Shown: in pieces, positions 53,801-64,000 of the stretch
How the letters are laid out: every line of letters begins with the position of its first letter
How positions within the stretch are numbered: the first letter of the stretch is position 1
DNA from: Brugia malayi
Taxonomy: Eukaryota; Nematoda; Chromadorea; Rhabditida; Onchocercidae
NCBI RefSeq assembly: GCF_000002995.4
Contig: NW_025062479.1
Location: 20,270,721 to 20,334,720, forward strand
Length of the DNA: 64,000 nt
Direction of reading: 5' to 3'
Program-made: the position numbers and the translations under genes
The notes under the pieces: generated by a model
The model's database searches: none
Seen by the model: the letters and a program-made list of their open reading frames with translations, nothing else
What the model was told of the DNA's origin: nothing

Positions 53801-56800
53801 TACTCGTATTCGACAGATGCCTCCGAAACTGGAAGCTCTGGTTCGAGGCAAAAACACTTGCGCTATGCATGAACGATCGCAGTAAGTTGAAATGTCTTAA
53901 TGGGTTGAATTTTAAATATTCGTGCAGTGGAGTGCTAATTTTTCACAGTTAGTAACTCCTGATGTATCTGAAATTATTTAATAATCAGCTAACAATGAAT
54001 TGAATTCTATGTTATATTCTAATATGCTTGATAATATTGTAAGCACTTTTTACATATCAATAAATACAATATAAATATTCGGGATATCGTTTGAATGTTT
54101 GAAAGTCTATTAGGGATTCGAAATTACATAGATTCAAATCTGGAAATATTATTGGTCCACTAGTCATGGTAAACTGGCGAACTAAGATTGTCCTGTAGAA
54201 ATATTTATATGATTTTGAGGATAAATTGTCTTCGAGTTGAAAATTTTGTCTACAATGGCTAATATGATGTTTCATACATCTTTTATTTATATAAGATGCT
54301 AGAATTGGAACTTTGAGATTAAACCGTTGACTTTCGTTATAACAAATTTTCAGGTACACTTCGAATTACTTTCAATTCATTCGGGATATATGCTCACGAG
54401 CGGTTCGAATGATCACTCGGATGAATCTCGAACTTCAAGAGTAAGGCTTTATGAATTAGTATTTTTCCGATGAATCTTTTCATGTGTTCCAAATCCGAAT
54501 TTTCGATTGATATGTTGCACGGAATAGTTGCTATGCACAGAAATAAGTTCTTAAATCATTCATTATTTTGCAGCGATTATTATTTATTAACGACCAAACT
54601 GCTAAGCAAGTTTCTATTTTCTACTGGTTTACGAGCAAAGAAAACGTTGCGGTAAGTGGTTTTAACCAAACAGTGCAGAAGTGTTAGATATTTTATCTAC
54701 TCATACGTTTTGTCTATGCTCACTACGTTTTCTCATCCTTTGAATGTAAATTTGGCAAAAATTTGTGTGCTGAATATTGCTTCTAGTTCTTTTACTTTTC
54801 GAGGGAAATAAACAGGTATATTGCAGTTCGGGCAATGTAACAGAATGGCAGAAAACTTACGAAATATTGTTTACATCATCAAAACCTTCTCGTGGATGGT
54901 TTATCTGTAATATTATATTTCAGTCGAAAATGGTTGTTTTATATCTTCTTACCGCGCCTTCGACCGATGTAAGCAGGCCGAATTTTTGAGGATTGGTAGT
55001 TTGAAAATTTAAGAAAACAAATAAATGTATGTTTATGGTATGATAGGTAATAAGGGAGTAGATTTTTTTCAGTGCGAACCCTAGAAAATTTAATTTAGAT
55101 GACATAGTAGGTGTCGCATTCATTGTCAGTCACAGACTTAGCCAGTTTAAGCGAGTAGCCAACTTAAGTAGCTTTGATTCTTGGAAGTATATAATTAGAG
55201 ATTGGTTTTGCAAGCTGGGAACATTGTTTTTACATTCTAGAATTTCATGATTCCATGATGAATTTCATGATTACTTTCAGGTGCGATATTTTTTCACAAA
55301 TATATTTGTAACACTTTTGAATGCAACTGCACACGATTATTTTGATGTTATTCGACCGTATATGCGTAAGTTTAGCGCTGGGTAGTGATTCCTATTGGAA
55401 TGAAAATATTCTGAACTATTAATATTTCGGACTTTTGTCACCTTTATATTGTTTGCCAATTCGACAAAAATTATCATGAAATATTTTGTATTATTGTTCA
55501 GGTGGCAGTTTCGGAGACATAAATTTTAACAGTACTAACGTTTCAGTTGCAGGAGATTGCCCTGATTTCAAAATTGATGCTGTTTATAAGGCGGGTGATA
55601 CGTTATCTGATATGTTTATCACTTTGTTACTTATCATCCCTCGCAATTATTTCACCGAATTTAGCACTTACCCTACCCAGTATATAACTTTGTTCAATCT
55701 TTATGCTCTCTCAGGTTTGGAGCAGGTATCTATGTGTTTTTATATTTTCCATCCCTATGCGCCCAGTTTTTTTTTTAAAAAAATTTATGATATGAAAGTG
55801 CATCCTGATCAACTGAATAGCCGTCAGCAATTTCATGTCTAAATTTAATCCAGCAGCCTTTTATAAAGTTCCAGTGAGTAATTTCATTGCTTACTTTAAG
55901 GAGAGAGTTTTTCAGAAAAGGCAATTAGTACGAAAAGGTGCCTTGCATGCGTTGTTGATGCTCATTTCACGGGAGGATTATCATATCAAAGTGATTTACC
56001 AAGATAGTTCAAAATTGTATGAAGTTATTTCATTACTTCTCAGGACTTGCAAATTTGAATGGCAAGGAGAGGTGAGGACAAATTAGAACATAAAGCTAAT
56101 TTATGTTTTAGCGAGTCTTTTCTATTCCTTTCTAAAATTACAGAACATACGTTTTCAAATAAACTTTAATGTAAAAATAATGTTTTTGCTTCTTTTGGAG
56201 AATGCCGATTTGAATCCATATGCTATTACAATCGGTGGGCTTGTTCAAGCACCTCAGGAAGTTGCTGAGTGGATGGCTGAATCACTTTTTGTTAATAGGT
56301 ACTTTGTTTTACATAGATTTTCCAATCTGCTTAATTAAAGCAATAGGTAATAATTTCTTATATGTAATATTTCGAATATATTTATGGATGGGTAATAATG
56401 TTAGCTAATGAAGTTTTGTTTTAATTCGTGATGTGATGCGGGGCTAAAACATGTGGCAAACTTTAGATTATTGAAGCAGCTGATCGAATTACCTACCGAC
56501 CGCGCAGTTGCACTAGATATGATATTGTATTTGTGCTGGGAAAATCTTCAATTTACGAAAATTCTTCTCTATCACTTTTCGTTTGAGGTATTTAATTAGT
56601 GCTACTTCAATTAGTAGTAACTAGTATCTTTTGTTATTACAAGGATATCAAAAGAAGCAGGAGTCCTTACTTTTTATCGCCAAAGGTTCTCTCAAGATTC
56701 TATTGTTTTGGCATAGTTTAAAGCATAAATTTCGTTTTGTACTTTCTAAAAAATGGTTGGGACGTTGCAGAAGGATGATTTTCTTTCTGTCTCCGGTGTT

Positions 56801-59624
56801 TAATGATGTCATTAAACATTTGGGAATGGTTTTTTTTTTCTTACTTGGCCAAGTGAGGAGCTTACTTGAACCAAGGAAAAGAACATGTTAAACGCAGATA
56901 GAGTAATGAAAATAAAAGAGCCATTATGAATAAAGCAATGCGTTGCAGTTAGGTGCTTAATTATATATATTTCTGACTGTTTTGTATAGAACGAATTTTT
57001 ACACTTAATTTTATTAGACCTTATAGAATAGAAGAAATAAAATTATGAAATAATTCCAATTTTTAATTTTATCCGTAAATTGTATCCTTACTTGATTTAT
57101 ATCCTCTCTATCACTCCGTTTTAAGTGTCTGTTTACACCGAATGAAGTGAAAAACGCGACAGCGATCATTGAAAACATTTTTGAAATCAATGATTCGGTA
57201 CAAAGGGAGCGTCAGCGTCTGATACTTTTAGGTTTTGGTAAGTTACAATGTCTCATTTTATGCTTTTTACAGCAACACAATTGTTTTTATCTGCTAAATT
57301 GACTTTAAATAAATTTTTGAGAAATCAAGCAACTAATAACTATTATCAAAAGGTTTCTTAAATCTCTATCTTTTTACTCAATTGTTGATAATATTCGTGC
57401 TGATCATATAATAAAATTTTTGTTCTTTCGATTTTTTTGTGCATGTTTCATTTCTGTGATGTTTTTTTTTCTTTTTTTTTTTGTGTTGCATTTAGGTTAA
57501 TGGAAAAATTCTTGATTAGGAAGCATTATTAAAGAAAGGAACATGTTTATGAATTTAAACCTTTATTAAAAGAAAACTTCTAGATGATAATTTAGGAATG
57601 GAAAAAAGATTTTTGGTTAGATGTTTTGTTCAAATTTAATTTCAAATTTGGTCTCATTTCAGCTTGAGATTTGATTAAGCAGTGGTCTGATTTGATTGCA
57701 TAAATTTCAGTAATTATTCAACCTCTTCAGACAATGGACCTCAGAAGTACAAAGGCTTTATTGCAATAATGTTCGGTCAGAGAGATATCTACTCATGGAA
57801 AGCATATCATTTATTGCGAACGTTAATCGATATTGCTTTTGATAATGAAGAGATTATTAAGGTTCGTTTTTAGATGCCATAATGACAGTTCATTATTGTA
57901 TTACCTAAATTTTGATAAACTTATCTTTTGGTTTACAGTTTCATTACCAGAGCAGATTGTCATAGAATTTGACGACATATGTAGAAGCATTTAATTTGAA
58001 CTTCAGTATTGTAAGCCTTATGAGTGTAAAAGAGAAAAGTTTTTTATTCCTTTTACAGCTTCATTTAACACATGATTAAGGTTCTTGCGGAAAATGAACA
58101 AGCTCGTAACAGTTTGTACAGATTGAAGGATTGGTTTAAATTGCAACTTACTGCCGAGGTAAGTCACAAACTTTATCTATAAAGCTTTCCTCTAAAATTG
58201 AAGTTCAGGAATATTTATGCCAACAGTGGTAATGAGGTAGAAATACCAAATTTAATTTGGTGTCTAGTTCATTTGTTACATAAAATACCTACTTTCAGTA
58301 ACGGATACGACATAATATGAGTTTCGCTATTTTGAAGAACTTGTGACTTTCATTGATATTAATTCATAATTCCAAAAACAGACATTATTGATCCGTTGCG
58401 GCATTTTTTTTTCAGTACTAGAAGAACCTATGAAAGATCAAATTTTGTTGAAAAGTTTGACAAATTGTCTTTGCTCATTTAAGTTATTTTCAGTCGGCTA
58501 AATCGGATATTTATGATTATGACTGTCGTCGTGATGATTTGGATAAATCAACTGAGACTGAAGGAATGGATAGTTTTATTGAAGTCTATGAAAAATTTGA
58601 TGATTTCCTTTCGAAACTGAATGTTCCATCGTCAATTGTTTTGAGTGGCAGTAGTTCTTCGAGCGATGGTGATAATTTCATTGTGGACACTTTTTTCGGA
58701 GTAAGTATAATTTATTGAGAAAAAAAGACCCGAATATTCAGGCATTATTTTCTTTTTTACAAAAATTAGCAGTGCATTATAGCTCTGGTAGATTAACGAC
58801 GTATGCTTATTTATAAGATTCAGATTTATCTGAACTTACAATCGATGTATAGTTTGAAACAAGAAATCTTCAGGATATGCAGAGGAACGTCCCGAGAATT
58901 TCGAGTGATAGACGCCGATTTTCCGAAGAACATCCGCGATCAGCGGAGCATGCTTCAGCACACTGTGGTAGGGCTGAAGTATCCTCAGTAATTGATTCAC
59001 CTAAAAGTATTACCTCGCCGATGAAATCCAGGCTATCCTTGAAAACAGGTTTATTTAAAAGTTATGTCAAATACTAATTCGTTTAGGAATGGAGTATCTA
59101 TAACTGAGGTGCTCTGAAGAAATGTGAATACATTTGACATAAGTAAAACGTGCAGTTTTTGTCATTTTCAAAAAAAAAAAAAAATTTGAAGGAACTTCTG
59201 ATGAAGCTTTAACTCTGGGCACATCCATGTCACTCAGCGAGAGGCTTTTAGCTAATGTCGGTCTACCACCTCCACCGCCTTATTCAGAACATGATTCAAC
59301 TGATGTAATTTCACAACAGTAAGTCTTTTTTTTTTCTTTTAAATTTATCTATTTATCAGTTTTTTTTTAGGAAATGTAGGATTTCTTTCGTGAAAATGTA
59401 GTTATCTAGTATCGAAAGATTGATGGTGATAGTTATTTACCGCTGGAATTCTGACAATATTTTGCAGATATCCACGTGTTCAACAATCAGTGTCGTCTCT
59501 GGGTACACCACATTCCTGGCAAATTTCACTAACCAGTGAGATAAATCGTCCCGAAGATGATTCATCAATTGAATCCACGTCGACGGGTGTTGAAATGGAA
59601 GATGTACCACCACCATATGAATAA
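33263..59624 (+). CDS. USP9X: USP9X / Fat facets ubiquitin-specific protease (whole gene, about 66 exons)
   Basis: Giant cytoplasmic deubiquitinase that removes ubiquitin from substrates controlling endocytosis, polarity and cell signalling (established for Drosophila faf and mammalian USP9X). About 9.07 kb of coding sequence gives roughly 3,000 residues, somewhat above the human and fly proteins; much of the excess is the long low-complexity N-terminus. Order of parts: disordered N-terminus, helical-repeat scaffold beginning RWVVPVLPK, a ubiquitin-like segment, more scaffold, a USP domain (Cys box at 50259, His box at 52521), C-terminal helical arm, PY-motif tail. I joined the exons by hand; phases agree at every junction except between 46837 and 47458. 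Most introns are 150-600 bases. The start at 33263 (MDDQYD) is the best guess; no trans-splice acceptor is obvious next to it, and an in-frame ATG lies at 33125. Detail is split over the following entries. Confidence 0.93.
37028..45674 (+). CDS. USP9X: USP9X part 2: helical-repeat scaffold (exons 6-26)
   Basis: Exons: 37028-37101, 37456-37568, 38257-38387, 38937-39045, 39411-39611, 40059-40246, 40548-40638, 40867-40973, 41079-41262, 41465-41557, 41898-42078, 42363-42450, 42916-43012, 43144-43293, 43393-43525, 43762-43913, 44208-44356, 44547-44646, 44849-44966, 45420-45452, 45601-45674. They encode Leu-rich helices of the armadillo/HEAT-like scaffold of the family. Recognisable blocks are [21 protein letters not shown] helices, DDLDILWN followed by [31 protein letters not shown] and [11 protein letters not shown]. 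These follow the human order closely. Phases agree across all 21 exons. The 33-base exon 25 is the smallest and rests mainly on phase and splice sites. Confidence 0.88.
37971..38119. repeat. 76-bp direct tandem duplication in USP9X intron 7
   Basis: Copy 1 (37971-38046) and copy 2 (38047-38119) are identical over the length I compared, starting with ACCGAATTGATTTGC and ending with GGGAATGCCT. Identity between copies suggests a recent event. It lies about 140 bases before the exon 8 acceptor and does not touch coding sequence. Confidence 0.92.
38792..38857. repeat. Long (TA)n microsatellite in USP9X intron 8
   Basis: An uninterrupted alternating TA tract of about 66 bases, the longest dinucleotide array in the window and likely to vary in length. 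It precedes exon 9 by about 80 bases. Confidence 0.92.
45989..46837 (+). CDS. USP9X: USP9X part 3: ubiquitin-like segment and linker (exons 27-29)
   Basis: Exons 45989-46239, 46406-46567 and 46660-46837. Exon 27, after exon 26, encodes the family's ubiquitin-like fold: [31 protein letters not shown] and IINFQ fit the beta-strand and helix order, followed by the Ser/Asp-rich linker (SSDSSPDQT). Exon 28 restarts with the helical scaffold ([18 protein letters not shown]). Its 3' splice site is duplicated, so 10 extra residues could be included. Exon 27 has two in-phase donors, ending at 46236 or 46239; I chose 46239. Exon 29 ends with TEFQ, as the human protein does at this point. Confidence 0.85.
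46363..46422 (+). repeat. 30-bp tandem duplication containing the exon 28 acceptor
   Basis: The unit at 46363-46392 is repeated exactly at 46393-46422. Each copy carries TTCTGTATTTCAG followed by TAATGAAGAAAATGAGC, so two equivalent 3' splice sites exist, ending at 46375 and 46405. The 30-base difference keeps the frame and has no stop, so both transcripts would be productive. A partial third copy of the Asn-Glu-Glu-Asn-Glu coding part follows. Confidence 0.9.
47250..49958 (+). CDS. USP9X: USP9X part 4: second scaffold block, with a broken first exon (exons 30-39)
   Basis: Clear exons: 47458-47536, 47692-47922, 48064-48194, 48266-48337, 48392-48556, 48838-48928, 49129-49275, 49474-49594, 49767-49958. 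They encode family helices such as [36 protein letters not shown] and [15 protein letters not shown], leading into the catalytic domain. The first exon, somewhere within 47250-47384, cannot be read in one frame. CLEQGGFF, which matches the family's FLKSGGLP position, is followed by an in-frame TAG at 47298-47300 after a run of seven T. The later part fits the family in another frame (VDVLKRVG). The acceptor at 47458 is inferred; one at 47500 is also in phase. Confidence 0.75.
50161..53103 (+). CDS. USP9X: USP9X part 5: USP catalytic domain (exons 40-49)
   Basis: Peptidase family C19. Exons 50161-50285, 50659-50742, 50822-50946, 51020-51193, 51473-51614, 51728-51905, 52143-52196, 52299-52386, 52466-52613, 52981-53103. 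The Cys box [19 protein letters not shown] holds the nucleophile (codon 50259-50261). The [16 protein letters not shown] block follows, then two CxxC pairs (ICKDC and LCEEC) that form the zinc site of the fingers. [19 protein letters not shown] is the typical USP core strand. The His box [15 protein letters not shown] has the catalytic His at 52521-52523, followed by [13 protein letters not shown] with the third-residue region. The domain ends in [13 protein letters not shown]. All key residues are present, so this should be an active enzyme. The segment between the QQ and NVREQQD blocks is shorter than in human USP9X. Confidence 0.95.
53453..59624 (+). CDS. USP9X: USP9X part 6: C-terminal helical arm and PY-motif tail (exons 50-66)
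   Basis: Exons 53453-53585, 53800-53881, 54354-54440, 54574-54651, 54827-54968, 55281-55365, 55502-55725, 55901-56071, 56144-56298, 56467-56587, 57126-57237, 57731-57861, 58081-58158, 58494-58700, 58874-59048, 59192-59318, 59468-59624. After a Ser/Thr-rich linker come helices that follow the human C-terminal arm ([54 protein letters not shown]). The last three exons are disordered, with a proline-rich PPPPPYSE and a terminal VPPPPYE just before TAA, both PPxY-type ligands for WW domains. Phases agree throughout. The stop is followed by AT-rich 3' sequence. Confidence 0.88.
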
Positions 59625-59837
59625 GTGTCAGTTAAGTAGGAACGGTATAAAATTTACTTACTTCAGTAGATTTGGTTATTGCATGAGAGGTTTCATTTAT
59701 CCTATGAACAAAATATCTTTTATGTCTTGCTGTTATCTTTTTTCATTGGATTGAGTCGAGTAGGACTAATTATATTTGAGAGAATTTTAATTGTTTTCTT
59801 ATGATTCGAAATCTCTTTTTTTGTTTTTTTGTTTTTG

Positions 59838-59956
59838 TTTTTTTTTTTTTTTTTTTTTTTTTCATTGCAACCTTTTAGCTAATTCACTGAGGTGTAATCT
59901 AAGCATATTTCTTTCTTCAGTTTCTGAACAAAAAAAAAAAAAAAAAAAAAAAAAAA
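59838..59956. repeat. Facing T25 and A27 homopolymers
   Basis: A run of 25 T (59838-59862) and a run of 27 A (59930-59956) are separated by 67 bases, within the likely 3' UTR of USP9X. In RNA they could pair into a long A-U stem. They are also sites where read errors are expected. Confidence 0.85.
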
Positions 59957-60761
59957 CCATATATGAAACATGTGTGCAAAGTTAGTATTAGCTGTGTACA
60001 GTCGGTTAATGAGAGCAAGCATTCCTGAGATTTTCGAGGTATTTGTGGTTCATCTTTTACAAATGAATTTGTTGTTGCTCCAATTTTATGCTTTTTTTTT
60101 TCTTTTCTTTGTTTTCTTGGTTAATTTCATCATTGTTTGTCCTTAGATTTCTTTGCGCAAAATTTTTTACCTTATGATCATAATCTTTTTTGCATAAATT
60201 TATCCATTTATGTTATCTTCACTTTTTTACTCCTTTCATTCTCTCCAGGACTTTATTTTATCAAATTTTAATCTTTGCGTGTTTTTCGTCTGAATTATTT
60301 TATTTGCTACGGTAAAAGTTACCACAAATTTTAATTTTTAGGAATTGACAGGTAATTAATGGTCTTTTTTGTATTAATAGTATTAGTTTACTAATGCTGT
60401 TATACTACGTTTGCTACTTCTGCTACTACCATCATTGTTGTTGGTGGTCCTTGTAATATTACTATTTCTTTTCCTGCTTCTTGTTACTTCTTTCTTAGCT
60501 TATGTAATTTTTATTGAATGTCCACAACTACTTTGAATATAATGATGGTCATGATGATAATTCCGCAAACTTTCAGCAGTTGAGACTATTTTGTTACTGT
60601 TTAGTGTAAGTTCCCGTAGTACAACATTAAATGTAGCCGTAAGTGTATACAGTTTAAAAAAATATTCCTGTGAATTCGGTTCCTGTCAGTGCAAAGCTGT
60701 GGTGCGATTTTTTTTTTTTTTATTGTGGGCTTAATGAGGTTTAAAAACTCATCAAATTAAC

Positions 60762-60767
60762 AATAAA
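60762..60767 (+). terminator. Candidate polyadenylation signal of USP9X
   Basis: Canonical AATAAA about 1.1 kb after the stop. Closer variant signals may be the ones used, so this is tentative. Confidence 0.35.
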
Positions 60768-61892
60768 ACAGTAGAGAAGATATTACATTGAAACGAAAGT
60801 GACCCGCTATTTTCTTAAGGAAAAAAACAAACGAACTTTATTCTGGTATGTTAGCTACCCATAGATTTTATCAGTACTGTTAGTTCATCTTTCAAGTGTA
60901 ATTATAAATTTATTAATGAAGTTTTGGATTTTTATGTTGCTATAATTTCAGACCATGAAAACGGGAAAATTCGATTTTTTCCTTTCTGTGAAAAGTTGCA
61001 TTTCTTTCCTTTTTTTGAATTATGCAAACCGTTCTCATTTGCCATTTCATCTTCATTATCTTATGTACTATTATTCGTTGTTTCTTTTTTGTTTTGAAGT
61101 TTGAAATTGCGAAATGAAAAGCTTTCTTCTCCTCGTCCTATGTATGTGTATAAATGAAATGTATTTTATAAACGGAAATATTTCCATAGGCACATACGAT
61201 TTATAACGATTGAGGAGTATGAGATTTTGAAGGCTTCACTTCTTTCTATTACTGGTATATTGGATTGTGAGCAGTTTGTTCTGTTGCGCAACGCATAGAG
61301 TTCATCTGTCGAATTGTATGGATTTATCATTTGGTATTTTATAAATTTCTTTTAGTTAACGAAGTTTTAATTAACGAAACAGGAGGTTATAGGAGCGTGC
61401 ATTTCTGATCGGGGGTCACGTGGGGTTTTTTTTTTTTACTTTTAATTCATTATTTCCTCTCGTAAAAATATTAATTCATTTTCCAACCTGGAAATGGTGA
61501 ATATTTGAAAGTGGTTTTCAAAATACTTGCGAGATTTTCAGAACGGTTACGAGACAACAAGCGTTTTTAAGGGAAAAAGGTAATGTGAGATAAGGATGAA
61601 AAAACTGATTGCACAACTATGGGAAACTATAGGTGGTTTTCATTTTTCAGTTTTTACCGTTTATTGAAATCAATTTATTCAGACTTGATAAAGTAATCAA
61701 GTGATTAAGTTAAATTAATTATATGGTCAGTAAATGCGTGAGATTAATAAAAATTGAAATTAATGAAAAAAAAAAAGGACAGATTTGAGAGAATTATGGA
61801 TCGGTGTAATAAATTTGAGAAGGTGGCATTTATTGCTTTGTTTAAAGAAGTTAGAAATATTCTTTACTTTAACAAATAACAAATAGTATAGA

Positions 61893-61898
61893 TTTATT
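61893..61898 (-). terminator. Candidate polyadenylation signal of the 61991-63280 gene
   Basis: AATAAA on the minus strand, about 95 bases after that gene's TAA. An overlapping second copy lies at 61897-61902. Confidence 0.5.
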
Positions 61899-61990
61899 TA
61901 TTTGGAACACTGATCGAGAGAACCCGAAAAACGGATGATTCATCACATAGAATATATAATACAGAAAGGTTAGAATAAACCCTCATCGCC

Positions 61991-62497
61991 TTAACAATTA
62001 TCATTGATGATATTTTTGAGAATATCGGGAGTTAGATCGGGACATTCGTCGAATCCATCATCTTTCCTCCCTCCTTTTTCATCAATACCGACAGTACTAT
62101 TACCTCCCTCTCTTCCTTCTCCTCCTCCTTTTCCATTTGTAGTACCAGCATCTTTTTCCTTTTCTGGTGACTGTTCTGGTTCTATACTCTCCTTCGAAAT
62201 ACTTTTCTAAAGTTACAGAAGTAGGATTTAAAATGAACGTTTGAATTCAAAGATTTCAAATAAGATGAGGATCGAATTATTGATTAGTTTAAGATTTGTG
62301 GCATAAATAGATTGGAAATGATGTGAATTCAAGTAGTAATTAATGAATAATAGGAAAAGCATAAATTAAATAGGTTCAGTGAATGAATTAGCAATGGGAA
62401 ATATATGATGGAATAATAAGTAGTCTATCATTCTATACACAATGTTAATTGATTTTAATTTCAAAATTTTTTACTTTGCCTTAGATGAAAAAACCAT

Positions 62498-62532
<35 letters not shown>

Positions 62533-63280
62533 AAAAGGAAAACAATTCAAACATGTTGCAACAATAGCAAAATTTGGTTTCACGAATAACAGGAAATTTA
62601 TTTATTCATTGAATTTTCTGTTTCAGTTATTTGATTTCAGTCAGTTTCTTAATTACCTGTATATATTTTATATTGATTCATTAATTTTTACGTATTTGAC
62701 AACTTTTGATTCTATTTCTATTCCTTATACTACTATTGTTCCTGATTTCACTTCTATCCATTACTGATTCTTATTTTGAAATATTGTATTCCATAACTAC
62801 AATGTAAAGTTGCATACCACTAATAACACAAATATCCCAATTTCAATATCTGTTAAATTCTTTTTTTTCAATTATAAATTTGACAAAAGTTTTTGATCAT
62901 CTTTTTCCTTTTTTCCTATAAAAGAAAAAAGAACTGCAAATTATTCAAAATACAAAACAATAACATTAGAGATTAACGATTACCTTATTATCAGCTCTTA
63001 ACTCGGCGGATGGTGAACATTCAATTGGAATCGTAGCGATAGGTGTTTGTGTTTCTTGATTTGATGTAGCTAATGAGTGTTTCGCATAAATTGGTGCTAC
63101 TGGTGGTAGTTGTGGTGCTTCTGGTTGTGGTGGTGGTTGCAGTGATTGTGGTTGTGGTCGTGGTGATTCTTGAAGCACTGGTAATGCAGAGCTACGCATC
63201 GAATTTGTTATTTTATACATTTGCTTCTTTTGACTAGCACATTCCATTTGCAAGATAATTAAAGGCGCAAAAAATAGCAT
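61991..63280 (-). CDS. Uncharacterised Pro/Gln-rich two-exon protein, 170 residues
   Basis: I do not recognise this gene. Exon 1 (62984-63280) encodes 99 residues and exon 2 (61991-62206) encodes 71 residues plus TAA. The junction is phase 0 with GT and AG (AAG/GTAATC donor, CTTTAG acceptor). The ATG at 63280 lies two bases after a TTTTATTTAG acceptor, a trans-splice-like position. The N-terminus MLFFAPLIILQMECAS is short and hydrophobic and could be a weak signal peptide. Residues around 38-65 are rich in Pro and Gln (PRPQPQSLQ, PPPQPEAPQLPP). The second exon is Lys/Glu/Gly-rich (KGGGEGREGG) and ends acidic with DECPDLTPDILKNIINDNC. Cysteines are few. It could be a small secreted protein or an intrinsically disordered nuclear protein. 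An additional upstream exon near the window edge cannot be excluded. Confidence 0.7.
62501..62530. repeat. A30 homopolymer in the intron of the 61991-63280 gene
   Basis: About 30 consecutive A on the plus strand. It has no coding role. Confidence 0.9.
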
Positions 63281-64000
63281 CACTAAATAAAATTAATGAA
63301 ATATTTTTGGCACTGTAAAATTTTTGAATACAGAAAAAAAATTTACAGATCAAACTTTTTATTGTAATTAAAAAAATGTTTTCTTCCTTCTTGTATTGGA
63401 TAATGTATCAGAGAGTTTTTTCCGTAATAATAATGAAATATTATTTGATTATGAATTTAAAAAAAAAAAAAAAAAAAACAGTAATTGGCAAAAATATTAG
63501 TATAATTTATTAATTACTAATTAGTCAACCATTTATGAAAACGTAAGCGTAAGCGAGATTTAAAGGAAAAAGAACAATTATTTTGATTAATGTCTTAGCA
63601 TGAAAAAAAAGTCTTACAAACATGATAAAAATGGCATACTTGATAAAATGGAAATGGTTAGATAATAAATGATAATGTTTGATAAATAAAATACCATATT
63701 TTGCAATATGTATTAATCGAATTATTTTCCCTGTTCGAGTATTTTATTATTATATTTTATTAGTATTATGACGAATGTCTAATTTTCAGAAATTTGCATA
63801 AATTACGAAAAATTTTTCTACTTTTCCTTTTTTTTTTCAGCAATTAATAATTTATTTTACACATTTAACCATTAAATTTTAACTTCAAAGATTAAGATTT
63901 TTTCTCACCCTGATTTTGATTTTATTATCAGTTGATTGCACTAAAGTTAATTGTTATATATGATGAAATGATAAGACGGTCGGACTGATTACAATCGTAT
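63281..64000. other. Upstream region of the Pro/Gln-rich gene, to the window edge
   Basis: AT-rich sequence with a long A run (about 63459-63478). On the minus strand a short open segment near 63910-63945 is bounded by TTTAG and a GGTGAG donor and could be a 5' exon, but the evidence is thin. Nothing else was seen. Confidence 0.35.

Larger units (their letters stand above)
59625..61990. other. 3' region of USP9X and convergent spacer
   Basis: No gene was seen on either strand. A T run (59838-59862) and an A run (59930-59956) face each other here. The first canonical AATAAA on the plus strand that I found after the USP9X stop is at 60762-60767, which would imply a 3' UTR of about 1.1 kb. On the minus strand TTTATT at 61893-61898 reads AATAAA and fits the end of the next gene. 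Confidence 0.55.

Overview
The window looks like nuclear DNA of a nematode, most likely a filarial or related spirurid worm. This is inferred from the very AT-rich composition, long A/T homopolymers, many small exons with GT-AG introns ending in TTTCAG-like acceptors, and acceptors lying 0-21 bases before start codons, as expected where a spliced leader is trans-spliced. Nothing bacterial, viral or plasmid-like was seen.

Layout. 1-9246 is a long non-coding stretch with simple repeats and a few GC-richer islands. 9247-13265 (+) is a six-exon SOX-type HMG-box transcription factor with a 25-residue polyglutamine tract. 14699-16095 (-) is a three-exon gene for an unrecognised 135-residue protein, reconstructed from short exons. 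16096-26812 is a second long AT-rich stretch with only weak candidates. 26813-31193 (+) is a six-exon four-pass membrane protein of the PLP/M6 proteolipid family. 31194-33262 is a spacer containing a GC-richer island with CRE-like and E-box motifs, a plausible promoter for the next gene.

33263-59624 (+) is the dominant feature: a gene of about 66 exons and roughly 3,000 codons for the giant deubiquitinase USP9X/Fat facets. Its parts are a disordered N-terminus, a long helical-repeat scaffold, a ubiquitin-like segment, a USP catalytic domain with Cys and His boxes, and a helical C-terminal arm ending in PY motifs. Exon phases agree across almost the whole gene. The exception is 47250-47384, where the open frame is broken. 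61991-63280 (-) is a convergent two-exon gene for a Pro/Gln-rich, then acidic and Gly-rich, 170-residue protein.

The genes do not form a pathway. A transcription factor, a neural-type membrane proteolipid and a deubiquitinase simply sit next to each other. The least expected items are the two small uncharacterised genes, the broken stretch in USP9X, a 30-bp duplication that doubles a 3' splice site, a diverged SOX HMG box, and C-terminal PY motifs on USP9X. I could run no searches. All family names rest on motif recognition and remembered family architecture.
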